Assembly: GCA_018195615.1 (NCBI GenBank) | Contig: JAGTPG010000002.1 | Location: forward strand, 1,798,001 to 1,862,000 | Length of the DNA stretch: 64,000 nucleotides | Direction: 5' to 3' | Source of the DNA: Streptomyces tuirus | GTDB taxonomy: Bacteria > Actinomycetota > Actinomycetes > Streptomycetales > Streptomycetaceae | Shown here: positions 19,222 through 29,000 of the stretch, piece after piece | How positions within the stretch are numbered: position 1 is the first letter of the stretch | How the letters are laid out: each line of letters opens with the position of its first letter | Notes under the pieces: generated by a model | What the model was told of the DNA's origin: nothing | Database searches by the model: none | What the model saw: the letters and a program-made list of their open reading frames with translations, nothing else | Program-made: the position numbers and the translations under genes

Positions 19222-19293
19222 GCGCGATTAGCTCAGCGGGAGAGCGCTTCCCTGACACGGAAGAGGTCACTGGTTCAATCCCAGTATCGCGCA
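19222..19293 (+). tRNA. tRNA-Val (anticodon GAC), copy 2 with altered acceptor stem
   Basis: The body is identical to copies 1 and 3, but the acceptor stem is GCGCGAT/ATCGCGC. Base pairs 2-71 and 3-70 are both exchanged in a compensated way, so the stem stays paired. Confidence 0.95.
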
Positions 19294-19336
19294 CGCAGTG
19301 CCCATGATCCGCTGCACTGAGTGGTCATGGTCCGGA

Positions 19337-19408
19337 GGACGATTAGCTCAGCGGGAGAGCGCTTCCCTGACACGGAAGAGGTCACTGGTTCAATCCCAGT
19401 ATCGTCCA
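19337..19408 (+). tRNA. tRNA-Val (anticodon GAC), copy 3
   Basis: The sequence matches copy 1, with acceptor GGACGAT/ATCGTCC and anticodon loop CTGACAC. It is the last gene of the cluster and is followed by a strong hairpin. Confidence 0.96.
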
Positions 19409-19420
19409 CACCGCACCGGA

Positions 19421-19448
19421 GCCCCCGGCCGACGAATCGGCCGGGGGC
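19421..19448 (+). terminator. Terminator of the tRNA cluster
   Basis: A perfect 12-bp GC-rich stem (GCCCCCGGCCGA/TCGGCCGGGGGC) with loop CGAA lies 12 bp past the last tRNA and is followed by CTTCGTCG. It also lies downstream of the convergent zinc-ribbon gene and may serve both. Confidence 0.75.
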
Positions 19449-19495
19449 TTCGTCGTGTGCCCCGCCTGGTGCTCATCGCGTCGCCCCTCAGCGCG

Positions 19496-19786
19496 TCACG
19501 ACGAGAACAGCATGTGCCCGAAGCTCTTGTGGCGGTGGTGACCGTGGTGGCCGTGGTGACCATGGCCACCGTGCGGGGCGCCCCAGGCGGGGGCGGGAGG
19601 AGCGGGGTAGGCCTGCGGGGCCGGCGGTGGCGGCGGGGCGGCCTGGGACCACTGGACCTCCAGACGGGTCAGCGACTCCAGCTCTCCGTAGTCGAGAAAG
19701 ATCCCGCGGCAGCCGCTGCACTGCTCGATCTGGACACCATTGCGGTTGTACGTGTGCATCGGCGCACGGCACTTCGGACACTGCAT
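19496..19786 (-). CDS. Zinc-ribbon (TFIIB-type) protein with His-rich tail
   Basis: The protein has 96 residues. Residues 1-40 form a zinc ribbon with CPKC near residue 3 and CSGC near residue 23, followed by RGIFLDYGELESL, which matches the zf-TFIIB family. A Pro/Ala-rich linker follows. The tail is an unusual His/Gly cluster with about a dozen His residues (GGHGHHGHHGHHRHK), then KSFGHMLFSS. The family is of unknown function. The His-rich tail suggests metal binding, which is an inference. Confidence 0.88.
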   Translation of the reverse strand: MQCPKCRAPMHTYNRNGVQIEQCSGCRGIFLDYGELESLTRLEVQWSQAAPPPPPAPQAYPAPPAPAWGAPHGGHGHHGHHGHHRHKSFGHMLFSS

Positions 19787-19865
19787 GGTCGTTCAACTCC
19801 TCGCCGGTCGGTCCTGCTTCGTGTGTCGCCAGGACAGACTCTGTCCCGCCGTGGTCGGTTGCACC

Positions 19866-20801
19866 CTACTTCGGGTGCTCCTGCGTCAACTCAGGCGGGA
19901 CGGCAGCCATTCGGTCACAGGCGTCCACGACCGACTGCTCCACCTCGTCCAGGGGCCGTCCGGCCACGACCGCCTTGGCGACGGCCCGGGCCGCGGTCTG
20001 CACGGTGAGGGCCCGGGCGGGGACGTCCAGAGCGGGCCAGGGGTCGCCGTCTGCGGGCACGGCCGGGCCCCCGGCCTCCCGGTAGGCGGCGAGGAAACGG
20101 ACCCAGGCGTCCGACGGGAGCAGTCCGCAGGCGTACCAGGCGGCGGGGCGGGCGAGATCCCAGGCCGGGACGCCGACGCCGAGGTCGTCCACGTCGATCA
20201 GCAGCCAGGGGCCTTCGGGGGCGGGGTGGCGTATGAGCTGGCCGAGGTGGAGGTCGCCATGGCACAGCGTGGTGGTGTCCGGCATCGGGGCCTCGGCGCG
20301 AGCCCAGCCGGGGAGGGTGTCCCAGGCCCGGTGGACGGAGGCGGCAGCGGGATGCCGACCGGCCTCTGCGAGCCGGGCGATGGCTCGGGCCGCCTTGGCG
20401 GGGCCTCGCATGGTGGGCAGGGTGTGCGGGGCCGGGGTGCGGTGCAGCCGGGCGAGGAGTGTGGCGGCGGCTTCCCAGGGGACGGCGTCGGGGGTGTCCG
20501 GGTCCACGGGGGATCCGTACGGCCAGAAGGTGACGAGCCGGCCGTGCAGGTCGGCAGGGGTCGGGACAAGCGGGGGCAGCAGGATGTCGGGGTGGCGGGT
20601 GGCGACGGCGAGGCGGCTGGCCAGTTCGGCGGGGTCGGTGTCCGCGGGGTGGGCCTTCGCGACGGTGTCCCCGTGGCGGACGACGGTTCCGTCCGGGCGG
20701 TCCGCCAGGGTTTCCGCTCCGCAGGGGCATGCTGATGAGCGGGCGTGGGCGGTGGCTCGGGCCTGGGTGGTGAGGTCTTGCAGGAGCCGGGCGGGGGTCA
20801 C
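19866..20801 (-). CDS. Aminoglycoside phosphotransferase-family protein
   Basis: The protein has 311 residues from GTG 20801. It has the choline/aminoglycoside kinase fold: a P-loop-like N-lobe with VVRHGDTVAKAH near residue 45, the Brenner catalytic motif LCHGDLHLGQLI near residue 190 and the metal-binding LLIDVDDLGVG near residue 213. The substrate is unknown. Most chromosomal members in Streptomyces are not proven resistance enzymes. It lies 64 bp beyond a terminator-like hairpin and downstream of nothing obviously linked. Confidence 0.85.
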   Translation of the reverse strand: MTPARLLQDLTTQARATAHARSSACPCGAETLADRPDGTVVRHGDTVAKAHPADTDPAELASRLAVATRHPDILLPPLVPTPADLHGRLVTFWPYGSPVDPDTPDAVPWEAAATLLARLHRTPAPHTLPTMRGPAKAARAIARLAEAGRHPAAASVHRAWDTLPGWARAEAPMPDTTTLCHGDLHLGQLIRHPAPEGPWLLIDVDDLGVGVPAWDLARPAAWYACGLLPSDAWVRFLAAYREAGGPAVPADGDPWPALDVPARALTVQTAARAVAKAVVAGRPLDEVEQSVVDACDRMAAVPPELTQEHPK

Positions 20802-20944
20802 GGGGGTGAGGGTAGCCGGGCGGGTGTCAGGTGCCCGGCGTAGGTCTTGAGCAGAGGCGTTGCGCAGCCCGGCGCAGCGGCGGCCTGCGTCAGCTGAGCG
20901 GGAGCGCACCCCCGGCACGACCCCGACCGCCTGAGGCAAAAGCA

Positions 20945-20976
20945 ATGCCGGCGCAGCTCCCCAGCTGCGCCGGCAT
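20945..20976 (-). terminator. Terminator downstream of the 69-residue membrane protein gene
   Basis: A perfect 14-bp stem (ATGCCGGCGCAGCT/AGCTGCGCCGGCAT) with a 4-nt loop is followed on the minus strand by TGCTTTTGCC. It lies 90 bp after the stop at 21065 and before the phosphotransferase gene. Confidence 0.7.
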
Positions 20977-21064
20977 TTGTGCCGTCCGCCGCACCCCCGT
21001 CCCCACGGGGTTTCATGGGTGGATGTCCCCGCCCGGACCGCTCTTCCGGGCCTGGGGTCGCCGC

Positions 21065-21274
21065 TCAGCGCCCCAGCATCTCTCCCACGGACGACGCCTG
21101 TGTGGCCACTGTCTCCCACCCGTCGAAGACGAGGAGGAGCAGGACCGCCAGGGGAAGGGCCATCAGCGTCGCCACCACGGGGTGGCGACGGCCCTGGCGG
21201 CGGGGGTGGAACGCGGCGGCGTACGCCTTGCGTCCCTCCTCGCGGATCACCGTCCGCGGCGCCGTGTGGGCCAT
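21065..21274 (-). CDS. Small membrane protein (69 residues)
   Basis: The protein begins MAHTAPRTVIREEGRKAYAA, has a basic stretch (HPRRQGRRHP), one hydrophobic segment (VVATLMALPLAVLLLLVF) and a polar end with GWETVATQASSVGEML. It has clean third-position GC bias and a terminator behind it. I do not know the family. Confidence 0.6.
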   Translation of the reverse strand: MAHTAPRTVIREEGRKAYAAAFHPRRQGRRHPVVATLMALPLAVLLLLVFDGWETVATQASSVGEMLGR

Positions 21275-21509
21275 GGTCCCTCTCCTGACCGTTCTCAGTT
21301 GTCATGGGCAGCGGCGGGTGTCTGACCTCGGGGGACGAGTGCTGCCACCCGCCGCTTGACCTCAAATCTAGGCGTCCGGCCCTCCTCGGGCGTCATGCCC
21401 TCGTACCGATTGCCGGGCCTCCCGGAGGATGAGCCGTCACCCGCGATGTACTCCCCTGGGTGGAGACGAAGACTCCGGTCTCAGGGTCTTCCCCGAGGGG
21501 ACTGCCGGC

Positions 21510-21749
21510 TCACCCCGCTTTGTCGGAGTTCTCCTCCCTTGGGATCGGCTGTTCCACCAGGGCCAGCACCCGATTCGCCATGAAGCGGGCCGTACGCACC
21601 ACAGTTCCGCTCCGCGTGACTTCGCTCACTTCCACGACACCTCGACGTACCGCCGTCTCCACCCTGCGGCCCGCCCTGCTCGCCACCACCTCGTACGTGC
21701 GCGTCGTGTCGCCCGCGTCCACGACTATCTCCACACGATCACCCTTCAC
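21510..21749 (-). CDS. Small conserved hypothetical protein (about 79 residues)
   Basis: From GTG 21749 the reading frame encodes a basic, beta-rich small protein (VEIVVDAGDTTRTYEVVASRAGRRVE, then VVRTARFMANRVLALVEQP). It looks like one small domain with alternating hydrophobic positions. A longer reading up to 21863 is possible but its extra residues look non-coding. It is divergent from the kinase gene. The function is unknown. Confidence 0.55.
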   Translation of the reverse strand: MKGDRVEIVVDAGDTTRTYEVVASRAGRRVETAVRRGVVEVSEVTRSGTVVRTARFMANRVLALVEQPIPREENSDKAG

Positions 21750-21944
21750 GGGTCCAATCCCCCTTCCGCGGCAGGAGGTTGGGGTGCACCCCCGCGTGAA
21801 CACGGCCTGTTCGCACGCCCCCTGACCACCCTTCAAGTCTCCCACCCAGCACTGACAATCCATCGCCCCGAGAGGGCGCGGCCTCTGCGCGCGGGCGGCT
21901 GTGGAAACGTAAGCTGTGGCTCGTCACAGGACCGGGCAGCGGGG

Positions 21945-23389
21945 ATGAACATGGCGATGATGCGCCTGAGGCGCGAGGACCCGCGCGTCGTCGGCTCGTT
22001 CAGGCTTCACAGACGGCTCGGCGCGGGCGGGATGGGCGTGGTCTACCTGGGCTCCGACAAGAAGGGGCAGCGGGTCGCGCTCAAGGTCATCCGGCCCGAC
22101 CTCGCGGAGGATCAGGAGTTCCGCTCGCGGTTCGCCCGTGAGGTCTCGGCGGCGCGACGGATCCGCGGCGGATGCACGGCCCGCCTCGTGGCCGCCGACC
22201 TCGACGCGGACCGGCCCTGGTTCGCCACGCAGTACGTACCCGGCCCCTCCCTGCACGACAAGGTCGCCGCCGAGGGCCCCCTCGGCGCGGCCGACGTGGC
22301 GGCCGTCGGTGCCGCCCTGTCGGAGGGCCTGGTCGCCGTGCACGAGGCCGGGGTCGTGCACCGGGACCTGAAGCCGTCCAACATCCTGCTGTCCCCGAAG
22401 GGGCCGCGGATCATCGACTTCGGCATCGCCTGGGCCACCGGCGCGTCGACGCTCACCCACGTCGGTACGGCGGTCGGCTCGCCCGGTTTCCTCGCACCGG
22501 AGCAGGTGCGCGGGGCGGCCGTCACCCCGGCCACGGACGTGTTCTCGCTCGGTGCGACGCTCGCCTATTGCTCGATGGGCGACTCGCCGTTCGGGCACGG
22601 CAGTTCCGAGGTGATGCTGTACCGCGTCGTGCACGAGGAACCGCAGCTGAACGGCGTACCCGACGCGCTGGCCCCGCTCGTCCGGGCCTGCCTCGCCAAG
22701 GACCCCGAGGAGCGGCCCAGCACGCTCCAACTGTCACTGCGGCTCAAGGAGATCGCCGCCCGTGAGGCGCAGGACCTCGCCGGTGTCCGGCCGCCCGCGC
22801 CGCGCGGCGCCGAGACCGAGCGGCATGCCGAGACCTACCCCGAGCGCACCCGGCGTCCGCAGGGACAGCAGAGCGCGGGGGCGGCCGGCGCGCAGCGGGG
22901 CCGTGGTACTCCCCGCCCCGGGGCTCCTCCCCCGTGGGCGACGGCGTTCCCCGGCGCGGGAACGGTACGCAAGCCAGTGGCAAGCCCCAGGGGCGCGGAA
23001 CCCGCGGTGGTGCTCCGGCGGGTGGCGGCGCCGCTCGCGGCGGCGCCCCGTCACCCCGATCCGGATCGCGGCCGACGCCCACCGCGCGCAACGGGACACG
23101 TTCGGGCAGCGGCAACCGCCCCGCCCCGCACAGCGGTACCGGGCGCCCGGCGGCCAGGAACACGGGGACGCGGCTGCGGCCGGCCAATCCGCGGCTGCTG
23201 CGGCAGCGGCTGTTCGTGTTCGTCGTGGTCACGCTGCTGGTGGCAGTGGGCATCGCCCTGGTCCAGGGCTGCCAGGGCCCGGCGCGGGGGCTCGGCGGCG
23301 ACGGAGACGGCGTACGGGAGCGGCAGGTCCACCGCTCGCAGCAACTGGACGACGCGGCTTCCCTGCCGGGCGACCCGGGTCGGAGCTGA
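21945..23389 (+). CDS. Membrane-anchored Ser/Thr protein kinase (Hanks type)
   Basis: The reconstructed protein has 481 residues. The kinase domain occupies about residues 15-275, with the glycine loop LGAGGMGVVY, the Lys in VALKVI, the catalytic loop HRDLKPSN and DFG in IIDFGIAWA, followed by the APEQ segment. A long Pro/Gly/Arg-rich linker leads to one membrane segment (LFVFVVVTLLVAVGIALV) near residue 430 and a short outer tail of about 35 residues without PASTA domains. One base is missing near 22928 in a run of C, which shifts the linker and the membrane part. The ATG at 21945 has a weak GGGG site. Confidence 0.88.
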
Positions 23390-23398
23390 GCCGGGGCC

Positions 23399-23791
23399 TC
23401 ACGACGCCGGCAGGATCCGCTCGAAGAACTCGCGGTCGCCGTCGAACACCGGGTCCAGGACGAGGAACTCCTCCGGCGTGACCCAGCGGGTCTCGGCCAC
23501 CTCGTCCGGGTCGGGGACCACCTCCCCGGTGTCCGCACGGGCGGTCCACCAGTGGAGGCGGAACCGGCGATCGTCGGTCTCCGACTCCCAGACCTTCGCC
23601 AGCGGCACGACGGTGAGGCCGACCTCCTCGCGGACCTCACGGACGACCGCCTGCTCCTGGGTCTCCCCCGGCTCGATCTTGCCGCTGAGCGGTTGCCAGT
23701 AGCCGGGGCGGGCGACGGCCGGGCCGCGCCGGACGGCGAGGACTCGCTCACCGCGCAGGAGCACGGCGACGATCGCCTCGCGCTGCTCCAT
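23399..23791 (-). CDS. NUDIX hydrolase
   Basis: The protein has 130 residues. The Nudix box is complete near residues 38-60: GKIEPGETQEQAVVREVREE followed by VGL, with the REVREE metal ligands. It would hydrolyse a nucleoside diphosphate linked to another group. The substrate cannot be predicted, and MutT-like or ADP-ribose-type substrates are possible. It lies 10 bp downstream of the SpoU methyltransferase gene on the same strand, so the two are probably co-transcribed. Confidence 0.92.
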   Translation of the reverse strand: MEQREAIVAVLLRGERVLAVRRGPAVARPGYWQPLSGKIEPGETQEQAVVREVREEVGLTVVPLAKVWESETDDRRFRLHWWTARADTGEVVPDPDEVAETRWVTPEEFLVLDPVFDGDREFFERILPAS

Positions 23792-23801
23792 CAGCAGCCC
23801 C

Positions 23802-24620
23802 CTAGGGGTGAGGGCGGCCGGTGGCCACGGCGTAGAAGGCCACCGCGGCCGCCGCGCCCACGTTGAGGGAGTCGACGCCGTGGGACATGGGGATGCGGAC
23901 CCACTCGTCGGCGGCTACCAGGGCCTGGGTGGACAGGCCGTCGCCCTCGGCGCCGAGCATGAGGGCCACGCGGTCCATGGTGTGCGGGGCGGCCTCGTCG
24001 AGAGGGCGGGCCTTCTCGTCGGGGGTGAGGGCGAGGAGCGTGAAGCCCGCCTCGCGGACCGACTCCAGGCCCTTGGGCCAGGTGTCCAGCCGGGCGTACG
24101 GCACGGAGAAGACCGCGCCCATGGAGACCTTCACGCTGCGGCGGTACAGGGGGTCGGCGCAGTCCGGGGAGAGCAGGACCGCGTCCATGCCGAGGGCGGC
24201 GGCCGAGCGGAAGATCGCGCCGATGTTGGTGTGGTCGTTGACCGACTCCATGATCACGACCCGGCGGGCGGTCCGGAGGAGGTCGGCCGCCGTGGGCAGG
24301 GGCTTGCGCTGCATGGAGGCGAGCGCGCCGCGGTGCACGTGGTAGCCGGTGACCCGCTCGGCGAGCTCCGGGCTGACGGCGTAGACCGGGGCGGGGAGCT
24401 CGTCGATGACGTCGCGCATGACGTCGACCCACTTGGCCGAGAGCAGCATGGACCGCATCTCGTAGCCGGCTTCCTTGGCCCTTCTGATGACCTTCTCGCC
24501 CTCGGCGATGAACAGGCCCTCGGCGGGTTCGCGCTTGCGGCGCAGCTCCACGTCGGTCAGGCCGGTGTAGTCGTGCAGGCGCGGGTCGTCGGGATCCTCG
24601 ACGGTGATGAGATCGGCCAC
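23802..24620 (-). CDS. TrmH/SpoU-family RNA 2'-O-methyltransferase
   Basis: The protein has 272 residues. The N-terminal substrate-binding part includes EGLFIAEGEKVIRRA. The C-terminal SPOUT knot has motif 1 NDHTNIGAIFRSAAALG near residue 130, motif 2 LMLGAEGDGLS near residue 218 and motif 3 IPMSHGVDSLNVGAAAAVAFY near residue 240. The family methylates ribose in rRNA or tRNA with S-adenosylmethionine. Target RNA unknown. Confidence 0.93.
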   Translation of the reverse strand: MADLITVEDPDDPRLHDYTGLTDVELRRKREPAEGLFIAEGEKVIRRAKEAGYEMRSMLLSAKWVDVMRDVIDELPAPVYAVSPELAERVTGYHVHRGALASMQRKPLPTAADLLRTARRVVIMESVNDHTNIGAIFRSAAALGMDAVLLSPDCADPLYRRSVKVSMGAVFSVPYARLDTWPKGLESVREAGFTLLALTPDEKARPLDEAAPHTMDRVALMLGAEGDGLSTQALVAADEWVRIPMSHGVDSLNVGAAAAVAFYAVATGRPHP

Positions 24621-24683
24621 AGGGTGATACTGCCTTGTCCTGGGTACGGTGCCAACGGCTTGGGACGGGTTGGGTTACCCGGG

Positions 24684-25924
24684 TTACTCGCTTGTCGCCG
24701 CGACCGTGGGACCGACCCTCACGACCTCGCCGATGACGATGACCGCGGGGGCTTCACGTCCTCGGTTCGGACCGTCTCCGCGACCGTCGCGAGCGTCGCG
24801 TCGACTCGGCGCTGAGCCGCCGTCGTGCCCTCCTGAACGAGGGCGACGGGGGTGTCGGCCGGCTTTCCGTGCGCGACGAGCGTCTCAGCGATCTTTCCGA
24901 TCTTGTCGACGCCCATGAGGACCACCAGTGTGCCGGTCAGCCTGGCCAGGGACGGCCAGTCGACCAGGGAGCGCTCGTCATCCGGCGCGACATGGCCGCT
25001 GACCACGGTGAACTCGTGGGCGACGCCGCGGTGGGTGACCGGGATACCGGCCGCGCTCGGGACCGAGATCGAGCTGGAGATCCCGGGGACGACCGTGCAG
25101 GGGATGCCGACCTCGGCAAGGGCCTGGAGTTCCTCCATGCCGCGGCCGAAGACATATGGGTCGCCACCCTTCAGGCGGACCACCGACTTGCCCTGCTTCG
25201 CGTGCTCGATCAGCGCGTTGTTGATGGCCTCCTGGGCCATGAAGCGACCGTAGGGGATCTTCGCCGCGTCGATCACCTCGACATGGGGCGGGAGTTCGGC
25301 GAGGAGGTCGCGCGGGCCGAGGCGGTCCGCGATGACGACGTCCGCCTCGGCGAGCAGGCGGCGTCCGCGCACGGTGATCAGGTCCGGGTCGCCGGGGCCG
25401 CCGCCGACCAGGGCGACACCGGGCGTACGGGTGCGGTGGTGCGGGGCGACGAGCGTGCCGTCGCGCAGGCCCTCGACGACGGCGTCGCGGATGGCGGCGG
25501 TGTGGCGGGGGTCGCGGCCGCGGGCGTCCGTGGTCAGCACGGCGACGGTGACGCCCTCGCTGTGGCCGGTGGCCGGGGTCCAGGCCGTCGCCTCGTCGGC
25601 GTCGTCCGAGCGGACGCACCAGACGCGGTGGCGCTCCGCTTCGGCGGAGGCCCGGGTGTTCGCTTCCGTGTCGCCGGTGGCGATGAGGGCGTACCAGGCG
25701 TCGGCGAGGTCGCCTTCCTCGTAGGCGCGCGGGCGCCAGGTGATCTCGCCGGCGTCCGCCATCGCCTGTACGGAGGGGGTGACCTCGGGCGATACGAGGA
25801 AGATGTCCGCGCCCGCCGCGATGAGGGCCGGGAGGCGGCGCTGCGCGACCTGGCCGCCGCCGAGGACGACCACGCGGCGGCCGGTGAGGCGGAGGCCTAC
25901 GGGGTAGGCGGGGTGTTCGGCCAT
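24684..25924 (-). CDS. cysG: Bifunctional precorrin-2 dehydrogenase / uroporphyrinogen-III C-methyltransferase
   Basis: The reconstructed protein has about 413 residues. The N-terminal 150 form an NAD-binding precorrin-2 dehydrogenase domain (VVVLGGGQVAQRRLPALIAAGA). Residues 165-400 form the SUMT domain with VALVGGGPGDPDLITVRG, LKGGDPYVFGRG and PGISSSISVPSAAGIPVTHRG. It makes precorrin-2 from uroporphyrinogen III and links to siroheme and cobalamin. One base is missing near 24752. Restoring it adds a C-terminus ending VGPTVAATSE with a TAA at 24684. It is separated from the upstream cobT by a strong hairpin, so it probably has its own promoter. Confidence 0.9.
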
Positions 25925-26047
25925 GAGGGTGCGGCTCCTGTTGCGGCGGTGGTTCGGTAGCCCTGACGTGCGGATTTTACGGCGCGGGGTTTCGGGGCGG
26001 CACGGGTGTCCGGTGGCTGGGCGTCGTCGCCGGGCGCGGGTGAGGGT

Positions 26048-26075
26048 GCGTGGGTCCGTGCCCACGGACCCACGC
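26048..26075 (-). terminator. Terminator between cobT and cysG
   Basis: A perfect 12-bp stem (GCGTGGGTCCGT/ACGGACCCACGC) with a 4-nt loop lies 15 bp after the cobT stop. There is no T-run. It separates the giant cobT transcript from cysG. Confidence 0.65.
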
Positions 26076-26089
26076 GGACCACAGGAGCC

Positions 26090-29000
26090 TTACTTCTCAG
26101 TCACTCCCGCCGAATCGAACGTCGCCACCTCGTGCATCGCCCGGGCCGTGCTCTGGACCAGGGGAGGGCCAGGAGGGCACCTGTGCCCTCGCCCAGGCGG
26201 AGGTCGAGGTCGACCAAGGGGCGCAGGCCGAGCTTGTTGAGGGCGGCCACGTGGCCCGGTTCGGCGCTGCGGTGACCCGCGATGCACGCGGCCAGGACCT
26301 CCGGGGCGATGGCGCGGGCGACCAGGGCGGCGGCGCCGGCGCTGACGCCGTCCAGGATGACCGGCGTCCGCAGGGACGCGCCGCCGAGCAGGAGCCCGAC
26401 GGTGGCGGCGTGTTCGAAGCCGCCGATCGCGGCGAGCACGCCGATCGGGTCGGCCGGGTCCGGCTGGTGGAGTTCCAGGGCACGGCGGACGACCTCGGTC
26501 TTGCGGGCGAGGGTCTCGTCGTTGATGCCGGTCCCCCGGCCCGTGACCTCGGCCGGGTCCGCACCCGTGAAGACGGAGATCAGGGCGGCCGACGCGGTCG
26601 TGTTCCCGATGCCCATCTCACCGGTGAGCAGCGCCTTGTTGCCGGCGGCGACCAGGTCGCGAGCGGTCTCGATGCCCACCTCTATGGCCTGCTTGGCCTC
26701 CTCGCGGGTCATCGCGGGGCCGGTGGTCATGTCGGACGTACCGGCCCGGACCTTGCGGGGCAGCAGACCCGGGGTGGCCGGGAGGTCGGCGGCCACGCCC
26801 ACGTCGATGATGCAGACCTCGGCGCCCACCTGGGTGGCGAAGGCGTTGCAGACGGCTCCGCCGCCGAGGAAGTTGGCCACCATCTGGGCCGTGACCTCCT
26901 GCGGCCAGGGGGTGACGCCCTGCGCGTGCACGCCGTGGTCGCCGGCGAAGATCGCGACGGCGGCGGGCTCCGGGATGGGCGGCGGGCACTGGCGGGACAG
27001 GCCCGACAGCTGGGCGGAGATGATCTCCAGCATGCCCAGCGCTCCGGCCGGCTTGGTCATACGCTTCTGGCGCTCCCACGCCTCGCCCAGCGCCTTGGCG
27101 TCGAGCGGGCGGATCTGCGACACGGTCTCGGCGAGCAGGTCGTGCGGTTCCTCTCCGGGCAGGGCGCGGCGGCCGTACGTCTCCTCGTGCACGACCCAGG
27201 ACAGCGGGCGGCGCTTGGACCAGCCCGCCTGCAGCAGCTCGGGCTCGTCCGGGAACTCGTCGACGTATCCGACGCACAGGTAGGCGATGACTTCGAGGTG
27301 CTCGGGCAGGCCCAGGGCACGGACCATTTCGCGCTCGTCGAAGAAGCTGACCCAGCCGACGCCGAGGCCTTCGGCGCGGGCGGCCAGCCACAGGTTCTCC
27401 ACGGCCAGGGCGGCCGAGTACGGCGCCATCTGGGGCTGGGTGTGGCGGCCGAGGGTGTGGCGGCCGCCGCGGGTCGGGTCGGCGGTGACGACGATGTTCA
27501 CCGGGGTGTCGAGGATGGCCTCGATCTTCAGTTCCTTGAACTGCTTCGCCCGGCCCTTGGGGAGGGACTTCGCGTACGCGTCGCGCTGGCGCATGGCCAG
27601 TTCGTGCATCGCGCGCCGGGTGTCGGCGGAGCGGATGACGACGAAGTCCCAGGGCTGCGAGTGGCCCACGGAGGGCGCGTGGTGGGCGGCCTCCAGGACG
27701 CGGAGCAGTACCTCGTGCGGGATGGGGTCGCTGCGGAAGCCGTTGCGGATGTCGCGGCGTTCGCGCATGACCTTGAGCACGGCCTCGCGCTCGGCGGGGT
27801 CGTAGCCGGGTGCGGCGGGGCCGGTGGACTGTCGTGCTTCCGGCACCGCGGCCGCGCTCTCTGCCTCGTGGCGTTCCTGGTCCGCCAGGTCTTCCTGTTC
27901 GGCGGCCCGGGTGTCCAGGTCGTCGGCGTTCTGTACGAGTTCGGCGTCGCCCTCGCGGGGGGCGGGGACGATGACCACGGTTTCCGCCTCTGGGTGTGCC
28001 GGCTGAGCGACGGTGGGTTGGGTCTGCTGCGGGCCCTGCGGGACGGGCTGTGCGCTCTGCTCGTCGGCGATCGGCGCGGTGGCGTCCTCCTCGGCAGGGG
28101 GCGACGTGGGGGCGGCCGGTTCGGGTGCGGGCGGTGCCGCCTCCACGGCTGCCTCGGCTGCCTCAGCGGTCACGGCTGTCACGGCTGCCGGGTCGGGGCG
28201 GCCGTCTCGGTGGGCTGTGCGGGGGCGGTCGCGGCAACGGGCTGAGCCGGAACGTCGGCGGGTGCCTCGGGGTTGGGGGCGTCGGCGGGCACCTCGGGGG
28301 CGGGTGCGTCGGCGGGCGCGGCCGGGCCCATCGTCTCCGCGGCCGGGGCGGCGGAGACGGGGGCTTCGGGGGCGGCGGGGGCTTCGGGCTGAGGAGCCGT
28401 CACCTCGGGGCCGGCGCGGCTGTCTGGGCATCAGTTGCCTCAGGGGCCGGGGAGCCTGCCTGTGGGGCGCTCGGCTCAGCGTGAAGTGCGGCGGGCTCGA
28501 CGCCGATGGCATCCGGCGTCGGGGCGTCGGCCTCGGGAGCGACGGCCTCAGGGCCGACGGCCTCAGGGCCGACGGCCTCAGGGGCGGCAACCTCGGCAGC
28601 GACGGCCTCGGAAGCTACGGCTTCGGGGCCGACGGCCTCAGGGGCGGCAACCTCGGCAGCGACGGCCTCGGAAGCTACGGCTTCGGGGCCGATGGCCTCT
28701 GAGGCAGTCGCGGTCACGCCGGGGCAGTGGTCTCCGGGCCGGCCTCTGTTGCCTGGGCCTGCGCAGCAGTTCCGGCGCCCGCCGCGTCGGGCTGTACGGC
28801 GGTGTCGAGGCCCACGGCGTCCGGCGCGGGCGCGGCGGATCCGGGATCGGTAACCGCCTCTCCGGCACTGGCCTCGGGCGGAGCCGTGACGGCGTGCTCG
28901 GGCGTGACGGGCGCCGCCGGGAAGGCATGTGCTCCGGGGGCCGGTGCGGCCTCGGGGACAGGAGCGGCCTCGGGAGCAGGAGCAGCGGCCTCGGGGGCCG

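Noticed and set aside
16006-20801. Phosphotransferase at 19866-20801 as an antibiotic resistance gene
   Set aside because: The kinase motifs are present, but nothing in sequence or context shows that the substrate is an antibiotic.
26050-28245. 731-codon plus-strand frame opposite cobT
   Set aside because: It is a shadow of the BluB-CobT reading frame with Gly/Arg/Val-biased composition and no ribosome site.
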